Shown: positions 17,619 to 26,186, counted from the first letter of the stretch. The stretch: 64,000 bases of DNA from Bacillus sp. AFS059628 (GCF_002571225.1 NZ_NVEC01000035.1:1-64000), one strand, 5' to 3'. The notes: generated from the letters alone by a model not told the origin. A program made the numbers and translations.

Positions 17619-18569
17619 ATGAAAAGACATACAAGAAAAATTGCAATTATCGGTACTGGATTAGTTGGATCAAGTTGTGCATATTCCATTGTGAATCAAG
17701 GCATTTGCGAAGAGCTATTATTAATTGATATAAATCATGAACGTGCAGTTGGGGAAGCAATGGATTTATCACACTGCATTAACTTTACAAATACAAGAAC
17801 AAAAGTATATGCAGGAAGCTATGAAGACTGCAAAGATATGGATATCGTTATTATTACAGCAGGACCAGCACCAAAGCCTGGACAAAGTCGCTTAGATACT
17901 TTAGGAGCGAGTGCGAAGATTATGGAAAGTGTTGTTGGCGGCGTAATGGAAAGTGGATTTGATGGTATTTTCTTACTCGCATCGAACCCAGTTGATATTA
18001 TTACGTATCAAGTGTGGAGATTATCTGGATTACCTAGAAATCGTGTGATCGGCACTGGTACATCACTAGATTCTTCTCGCTTACGAACAATTTTATCTGA
18101 AATGTTACATGTAGACCCTCGTAGTATTCATGGGTATTCATTAGGAGAACATGGTGATTCGCAAATGGTTGCTTGGTCTCACGTAACTGTTGGTGGAAAG
18201 CCAATTCTACAAATTTTAGAAGAGAAAAAAGACAAATTTGGTGAAATAGATTTAGATGAAATTGTTGAGAAGACTGCAAAAGCTGGATGGGAAATTTATA
18301 AACGAAAAGGTACTACTTATTACGGAATCGGAAATTCTCTAGCATATATTGCGAGCTCAATCTTTAACGATGATCACCGTGTCATTGCTGTATCAGCTAT
18401 TTTAGATGGGGAGTATGGTGAATATGATATTTGTACAGGAGTACCAGCTATTATTACTAGAGATGGTATAAGAGAAATTGTAGAACTAAATTTAACAGAG
18501 GATGAAGAATCTCGATTCGCAAAATCAAACGATATTTTACGTGATTATATAAAAACAATTGGTTACTAA
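17619..18569 (+). CDS. ldh: L-lactate dehydrogenase family protein
   Basis: A 316-residue NAD-dependent 2-hydroxyacid dehydrogenase, one of several ldh paralogues in this group. The dinucleotide motif is [11 protein letters not shown] (11-21). Catalytic residues are visible: Arg91 in the mobile loop, Asp151/Arg154 and His178 in SLGEHGDSQ. The residue that usually sets specificity (Gln in lactate, Arg in malate dehydrogenases) aligns by eye with Pro85 in [11 protein letters not shown]. The true substrate may therefore differ from lactate. The ATG at 17619 follows TTAGGAGAG. It lies 22 nt before a PTS IIC-like gene, probably in one operon. Confidence 0.85.
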   Translation: MKRHTRKIAIIGTGLVGSSCAYSIVNQGICEELLLIDINHERAVGEAMDLSHCINFTNTRTKVYAGSYEDCKDMDIVIITAGPAPKPGQSRLDTLGASAKIMESVVGGVMESGFDGIFLLASNPVDIITYQVWRLSGLPRNRVIGTGTSLDSSRLRTILSEMLHVDPRSIHGYSLGEHGDSQMVAWSHVTVGGKPILQILEEKKDKFGEIDLDEIVEKTAKAGWEIYKRKGTTYYGIGNSLAYIASSIFNDDHRVIAVSAILDGEYGEYDICTGVPAIITRDGIREIVELNLTEDEESRFAKSNDILRDYIKTIGY

Positions 18570-18591
18570 CTTATAGGAGAAGGTGAAACAA

Positions 18592-19605
18592 ATGAAGGAA
18601 TATATAATGTCTCGTGTATTTAAAGCATCTGCTGGAATCGCACAAGGTATTTTCGTATCCCTTGGAATTGGTTTACTAATCGAAAATATAGGAAGAATTG
18701 TTGATCTTCCGTTACTTATTACAATCGGAGTTGTTGCAAAATCACTTATGGCACCAGCCATTGGTGCCGGAATTGCTTTTATGCTCGGTGCAAATGGCCT
18801 TGTAATCTTCTCGGCTATGGTAGCTGGAGCGATTGGTGCGGGATCCATTTCAATTACTGAAGCAGGTCTAATTATTAAAACAGGTGAGCCAATCGGTGCA
18901 TTATTAACAGCAACTTTAGCTGTATATATTGGTAAACGTTTAAGCGGGAAAACGGCTTTAGATATGATGCTCGTTCCATTTGCGGCCATATTAGGTTCTG
19001 GTTTAGTCGGTATTTGGTTATCTCATAATATTACTCCTGTTTTAAATGCAGTTGGGGCATTTATTAAAGATAGCTCAGCTGGTAGCCCGTTCATCGCTTC
19101 TATCGTCATTGCAGTCGTTTGGGGACTATTACTTATCTCCCCAGCTTCATCAGCTGCGTTAGCAATCGCACTTAGCTTAGACGGTGTTGCAGGTGGTGCT
19201 GCTCTTGCAGGCTGCGTTGCCCAGTTTATCGGATTCTCTGTTATCTCAGCGAAAGAAAATAATTTGGGCGGCATATTAGCTCAAGCACTTTGTACTCCGA
19301 AAGTACAGTTGCCAAATATCACTAAAAATCCAATGATTCTCGTCCCAACTGTTGTCGCCAGTGCGATAGTTGGTCCAGTATCCGCATTGATTTTCCAACT
19401 GGAAGCAGGAAAAGAAATTGCAGGTCTTGGATTAAGTTCTCTTATCGCACCAATTAATTTAATTTCCAGCGAAGGATGGGAAGTTGTCCCAGCGATGGTA
19501 ATCACATATATCATCATTCCAGTAGCTGTTTCTTATATACTTTACATTGCTCTTAAAAAAGCAGGTCGTATTCACTCTGGTGATATGACTGTACCGCAAT
19601 CTTAA
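18592..19605 (+). CDS. PTS_EIIC_2-type membrane transporter
   Basis: A 337-residue, very hydrophobic protein with about ten membrane segments and Gly/Ala-rich helices (GAGIAFMLGANGLVIFSAMV, VIAVVWGLLLISPASSAALA). It resembles the standalone PTS IIC-like family PTS_EIIC_2. No IIA or IIB domain is fused or adjacent, so phosphotransfer is unproven and it may act as a simple permease. It is co-directional with and 22 nt downstream of the ldh-like gene, suggesting import of that enzyme's substrate or export of its product. The ATG at 18592 follows TAGGAGAAGG. Confidence 0.8.
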   Translation: MKEYIMSRVFKASAGIAQGIFVSLGIGLLIENIGRIVDLPLLITIGVVAKSLMAPAIGAGIAFMLGANGLVIFSAMVAGAIGAGSISITEAGLIIKTGEPIGALLTATLAVYIGKRLSGKTALDMMLVPFAAILGSGLVGIWLSHNITPVLNAVGAFIKDSSAGSPFIASIVIAVVWGLLLISPASSAALAIALSLDGVAGGAALAGCVAQFIGFSVISAKENNLGGILAQALCTPKVQLPNITKNPMILVPTVVASAIVGPVSALIFQLEAGKEIAGLGLSSLIAPINLISSEGWEVVPAMVITYIIIPVAVSYILYIALKKAGRIHSGDMTVPQS

Positions 19606-19626
19606 ATTGAAAATCTCCTTTTATAT

Positions 19627-19664
19627 AGAGAAAAGCAGACTGTAGAAGCCACAGTCTGCTTTTT
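19627..19664. terminator. Bidirectional terminator IIC/PAP2
   Basis: AAAAGCAGACTGT and ACAGTCTGCTTTTT stem between convergent genes. Confidence 0.9.
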
Positions 19665-20310
19665 ACATTTTTTGATTTTGTTTTACTGGAACACGTACCG
19701 TTTCTTTGGCTAATAACAACTGAACGCCGAAGTAAAGTATGCTTGCAAGCGTCATTCCAGAAATGGCGTCTACAAATGCGTGTTGCTTTGTAAATAACGT
19801 TGATAAAATAATAAGCGTACCGAAGAAGGTAAGAATGTAATATTCAAAAGCATGTTGTTCCCTACGTCTAAAGGCAGCTAACATAATGATAAAGGTAGTA
19901 AGAACGTGAATGCTAGGGAAACAGTTCACCGGTTGGTCGATACTATAAATATAGCGGACTAGTTCGGAAAATACGTCGGATCCAACGACTGCTGGACGTG
20001 GTACAGTTGTTTGCCAAAAATAATAAATAGAAAAACAAGCAAGTTTTCCAAGAATGATACTACTTAAAGTGACATAATATTGTTTTCGATCGGCAAAGCA
20101 GTAATAAATAAGTGCGCCGTATAAGTAAGGAAACCAAAGTAAATAAGGAATAATAAATGCTTTCACAAATGGAATCCAATCGTCTACTACAGTTGTGACA
20201 TCTACTGCATGAACAGCTGATTTATTTAATACATCGTAAAGGGGACTTACGAGTACGAGTAGAAGTATATAACTTAACGGAAGAAAAGATGAAAGTTTAA
20301 ATTTCTTCAT
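19663..20310 (-). CDS. PAP2-family phosphatase
   Basis: A 215-residue membrane protein with about five hydrophobic segments and the PAP2 signature: NCFPSIHVLTTFIIM (P-S-x-H) and, about 50 residues on, FTKQHAFVDAISGM with the catalytic His and Asp. Such enzymes dephosphorylate phosphatidic acid, undecaprenyl pyrophosphate or inositol-phosphate lipids. The weak or absent first KxxxxxxRP motif (KYTVPR-like TTVPRPAVVG is the best candidate) leaves the substrate open. CATAGGAGATTATC precedes the ATG. Confidence 0.85.
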   Translation of the reverse strand: MKKFKLSSFLPLSYILLLVLVSPLYDVLNKSAVHAVDVTTVVDDWIPFVKAFIIPYLLWFPYLYGALIYYCFADRKQYYVTLSSIILGKLACFSIYYFWQTTVPRPAVVGSDVFSELVRYIYSIDQPVNCFPSIHVLTTFIIMLAAFRRREQHAFEYYILTFFGTLIILSTLFTKQHAFVDAISGMTLASILYFGVQLLLAKETVRVPVKQNQKM

Positions 20311-20453
20311 GATAATCTCCTATGTTTAGTAATGTAAGCAAATTCAATTGATTATAATATAGAAACGTAATTTGGGCTATCGATTTTACTTACATTTTCT
20401 TGAATGAACCTTACGTTTTTGTCACTTGACTGAAAAGAAGGGGAGGGTGCTAT

Positions 20454-20981
20454 ATGAAGCGTTTATCGTATTTCTTAGTTTTTATATTGATATGCCTAGT
20501 CGGTGCTGGGTGTGCAAAGGATAAAGAAGGAGAGAAATTAGAATATAACGGAAGAGCACTCGTAATTGGAGTTGTTGGAGAAAAACCGAAAGATACGTTT
20601 AGGAATATAAAGTTTGAGGAAATGAAGTTAGAGGACCTGGAAAAGAAATCTAAGGAAGTGGATGGCTTTCTAATAATGAAAGATCACTTTCAAGAAGCCT
20701 CAACAGAGCAATATAAAAATGTATTTTCATCGCTAAAGAAACCAGTGTTTTTTATCGGTTTACAAGATAAGTCATATTCAATTTTTACTACAAAAGGGAT
20801 AGAGTATAACAGTGCCCGAAAAGATGTAAATGCTATGTATACGCAAGGGTTTGCAAATATCGGAAGTGGTGAAGGACAACAATGGGCAGTTGGTTTATCG
20901 AATGGTGGAAATACTGAAGAAAGCATTCATAATATGTATATCATAGTATTTCAAACAATTGCAGATTATTTAAGTCGATGA
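20454..20981 (+). CDS. Putative lipoprotein, unknown function
   Basis: A 175-residue secreted protein. A hydrophobic signal (about 4-19) ends in a lipobox-like VGAGC with Cys20; the Gly at -3 is unusual. The mature part mixes charged helices and strands (RALVIGVVGEKP, KPVFFIGLQDKSYSIFTTK, GEGQQWAVGLSNGG). No domain is recognised. GGGGAGGGTGC precedes the ATG. It opens the variable islet reaching to about 23.6 kb. Confidence 0.7.
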   Translation: MKRLSYFLVFILICLVGAGCAKDKEGEKLEYNGRALVIGVVGEKPKDTFRNIKFEEMKLEDLEKKSKEVDGFLIMKDHFQEASTEQYKNVFSSLKKPVFFIGLQDKSYSIFTTKGIEYNSARKDVNAMYTQGFANIGSGEGQQWAVGLSNGGNTEESIHNMYIIVFQTIADYLSR

Positions 20982-20983
20982 TG

Positions 20984-21017
20984 AGGAAGCCTGTAAACGA
21001 GGCTTCTTATTTTTTAT
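20984..21017 (+). terminator. Terminator after lipoprotein gene
   Basis: GAAGCC and GGCTTC stem with a T-rich 3' side. Confidence 0.7.
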
Positions 21018-21355
21018 GCAGAAGCACAGATAAAAATATGATTGAGAAGTTCATGCAAGCTTTACAACGTATGCGAGATGTAATGATACCGATTTATAAT
21101 TTTATATCAGCTATTGCGGATTTAAATATAAATTTTTAATGAAGCGCATCCATTATTAGCTCGTTTTATTAAGGGGTGATAATGTTAGTTCCACATCTCC
21201 CTTTGTAATTAGTATTGGTTAGTGGCGTCTGCTTGAGCAGGAATTGCAGTAGGATATTCATATGCATATAAACACCTTTATTTATATACTCGTTTACTCT
21301 TTCTATATCTCATTACATCATAACGACTATGCCATAGTTATGTAATGGGTTTCTT
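21018..21355. other. Decayed or non-coding stretch
   Basis: No convincing gene. A 33-codon ORF (21038-21139, MIEKFMQALQRMRDVMIPIY) lacks a ribosome binding site. Around 21213-21300 a frame encoding VASA-stop-AGIAVGYSYAYKH reads like the remnant of a membrane peptide broken by a TGA. This suggests gene decay in the islet. Confidence 0.4.
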
Positions 21356-21745
21356 TTAAAAATTAGTATTAACTATCTTAATTGAAGTGCACTGCATTTC
21401 TACCCATTCATTTTCTATATCTTGCTCGATTTCTTCTAAATCAATTAGTATTATACTATCGTAGATATGTAGTGTTGCTAAGTTATCCTCAACGTTATAA
21501 TCTAGCTTAGCGATTACTTTAAAGCCTTTACTATTCTGAATTATTGCATTTGCATTTTTATCTGAAAAGGCTATATTTGTATTCCATATAAATTCATCAT
21601 CTATATGTATTTCTACATTATAGTTTTCGTATTTTTCTGGCTTATCGCCATCCCACTCAGCGATAAATTGATTGCTATCTACTTGAACTAAAACTTTATA
21701 TCCATCTAATAATTTGTCTGATATATCCACTATTTTAATATTCAT
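21356..21745 (-). CDS. Hypothetical acidic cytoplasmic protein
   Basis: A 129-residue, soluble, strand-rich acidic protein (IKIVDISDKLLDGYKVLVQV, EIHIDDEFIWNTNIAFSDKN, HIYDSIILIDLEEIEQDIEN). No signal, membrane segment or known motif is visible. A strong AAAAAGGAGTAATAAGC site precedes the ATG. Size, acidity and the islet position resemble stand-alone immunity-type proteins, but nothing proves that, and no toxin gene is adjacent. The gene is more AT-rich than the flanking core genes, suggesting acquisition. Confidence 0.65.
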   Translation of the reverse strand: MNIKIVDISDKLLDGYKVLVQVDSNQFIAEWDGDKPEKYENYNVEIHIDDEFIWNTNIAFSDKNANAIIQNSKGFKVIAKLDYNVEDNLATLHIYDSIILIDLEEIEQDIENEWVEMQCTSIKIVNTNF

Positions 21746-21881
21746 TGCTTATTACTCCTTTTTATTTTTTATATGGTACTCTAACAAGGGGATTGTCAAG
21801 ATTCATCACGTTATTTACGGGGGCATAGGTCCATTTTTCTTTATGAAAGAAAAAATGTAAATAAGAGGATAAGGGGGAATG

Positions 21882-22271
21882 ATGTTGAAAACTATTAAAA
21901 ATATATTATTATTTGTTCTATGTTTGGTGGTTCTTAGTGGTTGTTTTACAAGAGAGGGAACGATTGTTGGTGGTAAGGTTCATGGAGGTTCAAATAGTAT
22001 AGATGGAAAGTATAAAAGTTTCACAGGTTTTGCAACTCAAGATATGGATGTAAAAAAAGGTGAAAGCTGGACATTTAACTTTGATGATAAAACTAAACAA
22101 GGAACCATAAAGGCTTATGTTTTAGATTCAAATGATAATACAATACTGGAAGTTAATAGTGGAAACAGTAAAAATAATATTAAAGTTTCTAAAGATGATA
22201 CATATAAAGTTAAAATTATAACAGAAGAACATGGTGGAGAATTTGAAATATCATGGAAAAAAGAAAGGTAG
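21882..22271 (+). CDS. Putative lipoprotein
   Basis: About 129 residues. The signal segment ILLFVLCLVVLSGC ends in a good lipobox (VLSGC). The mature part has Gly/Lys/Asp-rich beta strands (GGKVHGGSNSIDGKYKSFTG, GESWTFNFDD, DTYKVKIITEEHGGEFEISW) like small immunoglobulin-like lipoproteins. The start is the second ATG, set by AAGGGGGA; an ATG at 21879 and a TTG at 21885 are alternatives. No enzymatic motif. It may sense or coat the cell surface. Confidence 0.7.
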   Translation: MLKTIKNILLFVLCLVVLSGCFTREGTIVGGKVHGGSNSIDGKYKSFTGFATQDMDVKKGESWTFNFDDKTKQGTIKAYVLDSNDNTILEVNSGNSKNNIKVSKDDTYKVKIITEEHGGEFEISWKKER

Positions 22272-22299
22272 TTAAGTTAATGAGTATCGGGCTATTATT

Positions 22300-22473
22300 A
22301 TGTTCTTAGGATTCGGATATCTTCCAAAGAGATGGGGAAAAAGGAAAGTTTCAGAAAAGTTTCTGCAAGCAAAATTTGCGGATGAAGGAAAAGGGATTTT
22401 GATTATTACTTATGCTATAGATTTATATGTAATATCTATTCCTTTAAAAGTAAAGAAATATAATTCACTTTAA
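22300..22473 (+). pseudogene. Possible frameshifted membrane-protein fragment
   Basis: A 57-codon frame begins MFLGFGYLPKRWGKRKVSEK and ends PLKVKKYNSL. No ribosome binding site precedes this ATG. An ATG at 22280 in another frame gives MSIGLLLCS then stops; a one-base shift would join the two into MSIGLLL-FLGFGYLP. I read it as a decayed small gene, or as a very short gene following the lipoprotein. Confidence 0.4.
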
Positions 22474-22892
22474 TTTGTATTGAATATAGAAGTGATTATG
22501 CTATGAAAGTCATGTGTATACATGGCTTTTTCTTTGCAGTAATTTCTTACTTGTTGGTTCTATCGCATCCGCTGTAGCGTTATGCGGCGGGCTATTCATT
22601 ATGGGTAGGTAGCCAGGAACAGGGATTTCCCCTTATTTCAAGGGCTGGGATTGTCTATATAGTGGTTCAAATGATTTCGTTATTTATGCGATTATTTGTT
22701 GGGATTGCTAAAGCTATTTTGCCCTACATTAGTAGGACTTTTTTATTAACAGTAATTCCTCAATATTCATGAAATATGCAAATATGCATATTGTATTTAT
22801 TTGGATATTCTCTGTGTTAAAATTAAATATAGGGATTTTTGTATATAAGGAACTAAGATCAGAAATATACAATGAATTTTGAGAGGTGTTAC
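22474..22892. other. Mostly non-coding islet sequence
   Basis: A terminator-like hairpin (AGTCATGT/ACATGGCT then Ts) spans about 22506-22531. After it, a frame encoding LVGSIASAVALCGGLFIMGR then stop looks like another hydrophobic remnant. The stretch TTTTCTTTGCAGTAATTTCTT near 22527 recurs, slightly altered, near 23145, marking a small local duplication. No intact gene seen. Confidence 0.45.
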
Positions 22893-23135
22893 ATGTTTAC
22901 AAACAAGAAATTAATTCGATTTGGTCTAACATTACTTGTATGTTTATTTATAATTGATTTTACAATCGGTTATTTTCAAACATATCTTGAATCAGCGGCA
23001 GGTATTAAATGGGTAATACCAGAAACTTGGAGAACTATTTTGTTAGATGCCCCTGAAAGTATATTGGTTATTTTAGGCGCAATTGCTTTATATGATTTTA
23101 CAAAAGAAACATCGAAAAAAGACGCATCAATTTAG
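22893..23135 (+). CDS. Small two-TM hypothetical protein
   Basis: An 80-residue protein with two hydrophobic helices (about 8-27, FGLTLLVCLFIIDFTIGYF; and about 53-68, PESILVILGAIALYDF). The ATG at 22893 follows TTTGAGAGGTGTTAC. The 3' end of the gene is embedded in the terminator: its stop codon lies inside the hairpin. No family is recognised. It is probably an islet accessory gene. Confidence 0.6.
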   Translation: MFTNKKLIRFGLTLLVCLFIIDFTIGYFQTYLESAAGIKWVIPETWRTILLDAPESILVILGAIALYDFTKETSKKDASI

Positions 23136-23149
23136 ATGCGTCTTTTTTC
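23114..23149 (+). terminator. Terminator overlapping the gene end
   Basis: AAAAAAGACGCATC and GATGCGTCTTTTTT stem; the TAG stop codon is within it. Confidence 0.85.
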
Positions 23150-23279
23150 TTTGCGGTAATTTCTTCAACACCATGGAATACTCTCACTATTACGGCCAAA
23201 ATCGTTATTTCCTTTTATCTGTACGCCTTGTCAGGTGAAGTTTTCCAGGTATTGTGACTATAGGCTGGAATGGTTAAAT

Positions 23280-23475
23280 AAACGTTTGTTTAAGATATAT
23301 GTTCGGTAGGAAGAAACTGATGCAGCTCAAGGGTTAACAAAGAAAAGTGGGGAGTTAATCAAATGTTTGTTTAAGATATATGTTCGGTAGGAAGAGACCG
23401 ATGCAATTCAAGGGTTAACAAAGAAAAATGGGGAGCTAATCAAACGTTTGTTTAAGGTGTATGTTCGGAGGGTGG
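23280..23475. repeat. 81-bp tandem repeat, about 2.4 copies
   Basis: Copies start at 23280, 23361 and 23442 with AAACGTTTGTTTAAG (AAATGTTTG in copy two) and share ATATGTTCGGTAGGAAG and AAGGGTTAACAAAGAAAA. Each copy starts with the palindrome AAACGTTT. No frame stays open across the array. The flanks 23150-23279 and 23476-23662 show no gene. Confidence 0.9.
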
Positions 23476-23662
23476 ATGAGAGAAGAATCAAAAAAATTTA
23501 TATATTTATTTTTTCTTAACAAATGGCGGAAAAATAAGAAAAATTTGCAGGATTATTAAAAATTATCACGAAATAAGTAAAAGTTTAGCGAATAATCGTT
23601 TGAAATAATAAAACGTTTTCTATATGATAAAGGTAAAGGTTAGTAAAAAAGTAGGTGAATTT

Positions 23663-24028
23663 ATGACAGTAACATTTTATTCATATCCAAAGTGTGGCAC
23701 ATGTCAAAAAGCAAAGAAATGGTTTGAGGCAAACGATGTAGCATATGAGATGATTCATATTGTTGAAAATCCACCATCAAAAGAAGATTTACGTAATTTA
23801 CATGAAAAAAGTGAATTACCATTGAAAAAATTCTTTAATACAAGTGGAATGCGTTACCGTGAACTTGGTCTGAAAGATAAGTTAAAAGATGCAAGTGAAG
23901 ACGAAATGTACGAGCTTTTAGCATCTGATGGCATGTTGATCAAACGTCCAATTGTAACAGATGGAACGAATGTAACACTTGGTTTTAACGAAGAGCAGTT
24001 TGAAAGTGTGTGGAAAAAGTACCAATAA
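23663..24028 (+). CDS. yusI: ArsC/Spx-family thioredoxin-fold protein YusI
   Basis: A 121-residue ArsC-like protein. [20 protein letters not shown] carries Cys11 and Cys14, a CxxC as in Spx, while the end IKRPIVTDG matches the ArsC family. The Arg needed for RNA polymerase-binding Spx activity cannot be judged by eye, so it may be a redox enzyme rather than a regulator. TAGGTGAATTT precedes the ATG at 23663; the 13-residue upstream extension has no site. It is directly upstream of gcvH, as in B. subtilis. Confidence 0.88.
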   Translation: MTVTFYSYPKCGTCQKAKKWFEANDVAYEMIHIVENPPSKEDLRNLHEKSELPLKKFFNTSGMRYRELGLKDKLKDASEDEMYELLASDGMLIKRPIVTDGTNVTLGFNEEQFESVWKKYQ

Positions 24029-24069
24029 GGTATTTTTACATAATTAATACATTCACTGGAGGTACAGTC

Positions 24070-24453
24070 ATGAGCATTCCAAATAATTTACGTTACTCTG
24101 AAGAACACGAATGGGTAAAAACTGAAGGTAATGAAGTTGTTATCGGTATTACTCACTTTGCACAAAGTGAGCTAGGCGATATCGTATTCGTTGAACTTCC
24201 TGAAGTAGGTGCAACAATCGAAGCTGACGAGCCATTCGGAAGCGTAGAATCTGTTAAAACAGTTTCTGAGTTATATGCACCTGTAAGCGGTAAAGTTGTA
24301 GCAGTAAACGAAGAATTAAGTGACCAACCAGAACTTGTTAACGAATCTCCATACGAGGGTGCATGGATGGTTAAAGTTGAACTTTCTGATGCAAGCCAAG
24401 TTGAGAAGTTATTAACTGCTGAAAAATATGCAGAAATGACAAACCAAGACTAA
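24070..24453 (+). CDS. gcvH: Glycine cleavage system H protein
   Basis: A 127-residue lipoyl carrier protein of the glycine cleavage complex. In Firmicutes it is also the entry point for lipoyl transfer to other complexes. The lipoylated Lys63 lies in [18 protein letters not shown]; the N-terminal strand YSEEHEWVK is diagnostic. CTGGAGGTACAGTC precedes the ATG. It is separated from the other gcv genes, as in B. subtilis. lipA, in the same window, makes the cofactor. Confidence 0.96.
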   Translation: MSIPNNLRYSEEHEWVKTEGNEVVIGITHFAQSELGDIVFVELPEVGATIEADEPFGSVESVKTVSELYAPVSGKVVAVNEELSDQPELVNESPYEGAWMVKVELSDASQVEKLLTAEKYAEMTNQD

Positions 24454-24464
24454 TTATAGTCGAC

Positions 24465-24496
24465 TAAAGGACAGCCTTTGTGCTGTCCTTTTTTAT
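24465..24496 (+). terminator. Terminator after gcvH
   Basis: AAAGGACAGC and GCTGTCCTTTTTT stem-loop. Confidence 0.9.
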
Positions 24497-24592
24497 TTTG
24501 TGTTACATAATATATTTAAAATCGAGTGTAAATGAATAAGCTATTATGGGAATGAACGTTTTTTGGTAAGGTTTCATGGGCTTGGTAATCTG

Positions 24593-24692
24593 AACAGTCG
24601 ATCATTTCACTCCTTCACTTGAGGTGAAAAGCGCCTTCTGTGCGAAAGAACCTTAGCCAACAGGGCTAAACAGTCGGTTCCGCTTTTCTTTA
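24593..24692. repeat. Dispersed structured repeat, copy A
   Basis: Shares with copies B (24694) and C (26447) the order: CAGTCG, a GAGGTG-loop-CGCCTT core hairpin, and a CCGCTTTTC end. It is the most diverged copy. It fills the gcvH-yusF gap together with copy B; no gene is seen in 24496-24900. Confidence 0.7.
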
Positions 24693-24693
24693 A

Positions 24694-24814
24694 GATCCAG
24701 CTCTAGCGGCTAAATTGTTCGGTGGCTTCGCTTCTTCCTGCAAGGCAAAAAGCGCCTTTACGTCAGAAGCTCCATCCCCCTCACAATCTGAACGAGCCGC
24801 TTCCGCTTTTCTTT
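24694..24814. repeat. Dispersed structured repeat, copy B
   Basis: Begins AGCTCTAGCGGCTA and ends GAACGAGCCGCTTCCGCTTTT; AGCGGCT and AGCCGCT can pair as an outer stem. The core AAGGC-AAAAAGC-GCCTT is a hairpin, matched in copy C by GAGGC/GCCTC, a paired change. Confidence 0.85.
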
Positions 24815-24906
24815 TGCAAAAATAAACAGGAAACAACATGAAAATAACGAATATACTATATACTAAGTTAAAGGTTGTATAGTATATGGTGATCGGGTGA
24901 TGACAT

Positions 24907-25251
24907 ATGATTTATGTAGAAAAAGTCATTATTGTAGAAGGTACATCAGATAGAAGAAAGATTGAATCTATTATTCGGGAACCGGTGGAAATTGTTTGTA
25001 CAAATGGTACAATTGGTTTGGCGAAAATGGATGAGCTCGTTGATCAGTTTTTTGATAAAGAAGTGTATGTACTTGTGGATGCTGATGATGCTGGAGAAAA
25101 GTTAAGGAAACAATTTCGAAAAGAATTTCCGCAAGCAGAGCATATTTATATTGATCGCTCGTACCGAGAAGTGGCAACTGCGCCATCTTCACACTTAGCA
25201 AATGTATTATGGGGAGCTGACATTGACGTTTATACAGAATATTTACGGTAA
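24907..25251 (+). CDS. yusF: Toprim domain protein YusF
   Basis: A 114-residue protein that is almost entirely a Toprim domain. The catalytic Glu is in KVIIVEGTSDRRKIESI and the DxD region is YVLVDADDAGEKLRKQFRKE. Small Toprim proteins relate to primases and to RNase M5, so a nucleic-acid or nucleotide role is likely, but none is assigned. The gene order yusF-yusE-yusD follows B. subtilis in this neighbourhood. The ATG has GATCGGGTGATGAC upstream, a modest site. Confidence 0.85.
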   Translation: MIYVEKVIIVEGTSDRRKIESIIREPVEIVCTNGTIGLAKMDELVDQFFDKEVYVLVDADDAGEKLRKQFRKEFPQAEHIYIDRSYREVATAPSSHLANVLWGADIDVYTEYLR

Positions 25252-25263
25252 GGAATGATAGAA

Positions 25264-25563
25264 GTGATTGACTGGACAGGAGCCGAGGCAACAGCCCTAA
25301 TAGAGAACGAAGAAAAAACAGTGTTATATGTATATACTCCAATGTGTGGAACATGCCAATTAGCAAAAAAGATGTTAACTGTCGTTGAGATGACAATTGA
25401 AGATTTGAAAATTGGAATGTTAGATTTAAATTATGCTCCGCATTTAGCGAAAGAGTATGGAATCGAAAGTGTGCCGTGTTTACTTGTTTTTGAAAATGGG
25501 ACACTCATGAAGAAGATATATGCATTTCATTCGGTTGAATATTTATATACGGAATTAAAGTAG
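25264..25563 (+). CDS. yusE: Thioredoxin-like protein YusE
   Basis: A 99-residue thioredoxin-fold protein with an active-site YTPMCGTCQLAKKML (CGTC) and the cis-Pro segment SVPCLLVFENG. The GTG at 25264 is preferred because AAGGA lies about 9 nt before it; the ATG at 25255 abuts that site. It is close behind yusF and likely co-transcribed. Partner and redox role are unknown; CGTC suggests a reductase-like or transfer function. Confidence 0.85.
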   Translation: MIDWTGAEATALIENEEKTVLYVYTPMCGTCQLAKKMLTVVEMTIEDLKIGMLDLNYAPHLAKEYGIESVPCLLVFENGTLMKKIYAFHSVEYLYTELK

Positions 25564-25584
25564 GCGGCAAAGTTTTTGCCGCCT
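25562..25584 (+). terminator. Terminator after yusE
   Basis: GGCGGCAAA and TTTGCCGCC perfect stem starting at the stop codon; few Ts follow. Confidence 0.6.
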
Positions 25585-25611
25585 CGACATATTTCTTGGG
25601 AAATATGTCGA
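25584..25611. repeat. Perfect 12-bp inverted repeat
   Basis: TCGACATATTTC and GAAATATGTCGA around TTGG, directly after the yusE hairpin. The ATGTCGA core is shared with the inverted repeat at 6194-6225. Confidence 0.75.
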
Positions 25612-25717
25612 GATGCAGGGTGGTTACAGTATTTGTCGAGCGAAAGTAACAGGATTGCTCTTTAGTAAGAGGGAATGGTATGTGTAATAGAAAGTGATAT
25701 GAAGGATGTGATTTAAG

Positions 25718-26062
25718 GTGAAATTATATTCTTTGCTGCAATCATTTGTAAATTACGCTAATGGTCAATATCATTTAGAGCCGCTTTTAAGACAAGGAGA
25801 AAAAACTGTTAATTTCCGCTTTGGAGATGAAAGTTGTTCGTTACAAATTTCAAGAGATTATATAGAACTGCTACATGAGGAAATAGGGACGGAGCAAATC
25901 GTTTGTGTAGATGAAGAAGATGTAAAACAATTGGTAAACGGCAATGTACGATTGCAAATGTTAATGAACGATGGACGTGTACAATATTCGGGAACATATC
26001 GAACGATGCTATTAGTCGAATCGATGTTTCACATATGTAAACCGATGTCAGTAGGGGCTTAA
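25718..26062 (+). CDS. yusD: SCP2-like protein YusD
   Basis: A 114-residue soluble protein, GTG start behind GAAGGATGTGATTTAAG. The pattern KTVNFRFGDESCSLQISRDY, then LVNGNVRLQMLMNDGRVQYSGTYRTMLLVESMF resembles the SCP2/sterol-carrier-like domain annotated for YusD proteins, with a hydrophobic groove but no enzymatic residues. It lies between yusE and the methionine transporter, as in B. subtilis. Function unknown. Confidence 0.72.
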   Translation: MKLYSLLQSFVNYANGQYHLEPLLRQGEKTVNFRFGDESCSLQISRDYIELLHEEIGTEQIVCVDEEDVKQLVNGNVRLQMLMNDGRVQYSGTYRTMLLVESMFHICKPMSVGA

Positions 26063-26096
26063 AATTCTGAAGGTTCATTTTTTACGAAAATTTCTG

Positions 26097-26125
26097 TTGA
26101 CATGATGTGTGGATATTGATACAAT
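26097..26125 (+). promoter_or_regulatory. Promoter of the met riboswitch transcript
   Basis: TTGACA (26097-26102), 17-nt spacer, TACAAT (26120-26125); about 60 nt before the riboswitch. Confidence 0.85.
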
Positions 26126-26186
26126 TCAATTCATAAAATATAGACAATTTCATAAATTACAAATCAGACGAAAATGTAATCTGATT

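Noticed and set aside
23280-23475. CRISPR array
   Set aside because: The 81-nt units are contiguous and similar throughout, with no unique spacers and no cas genes nearby.
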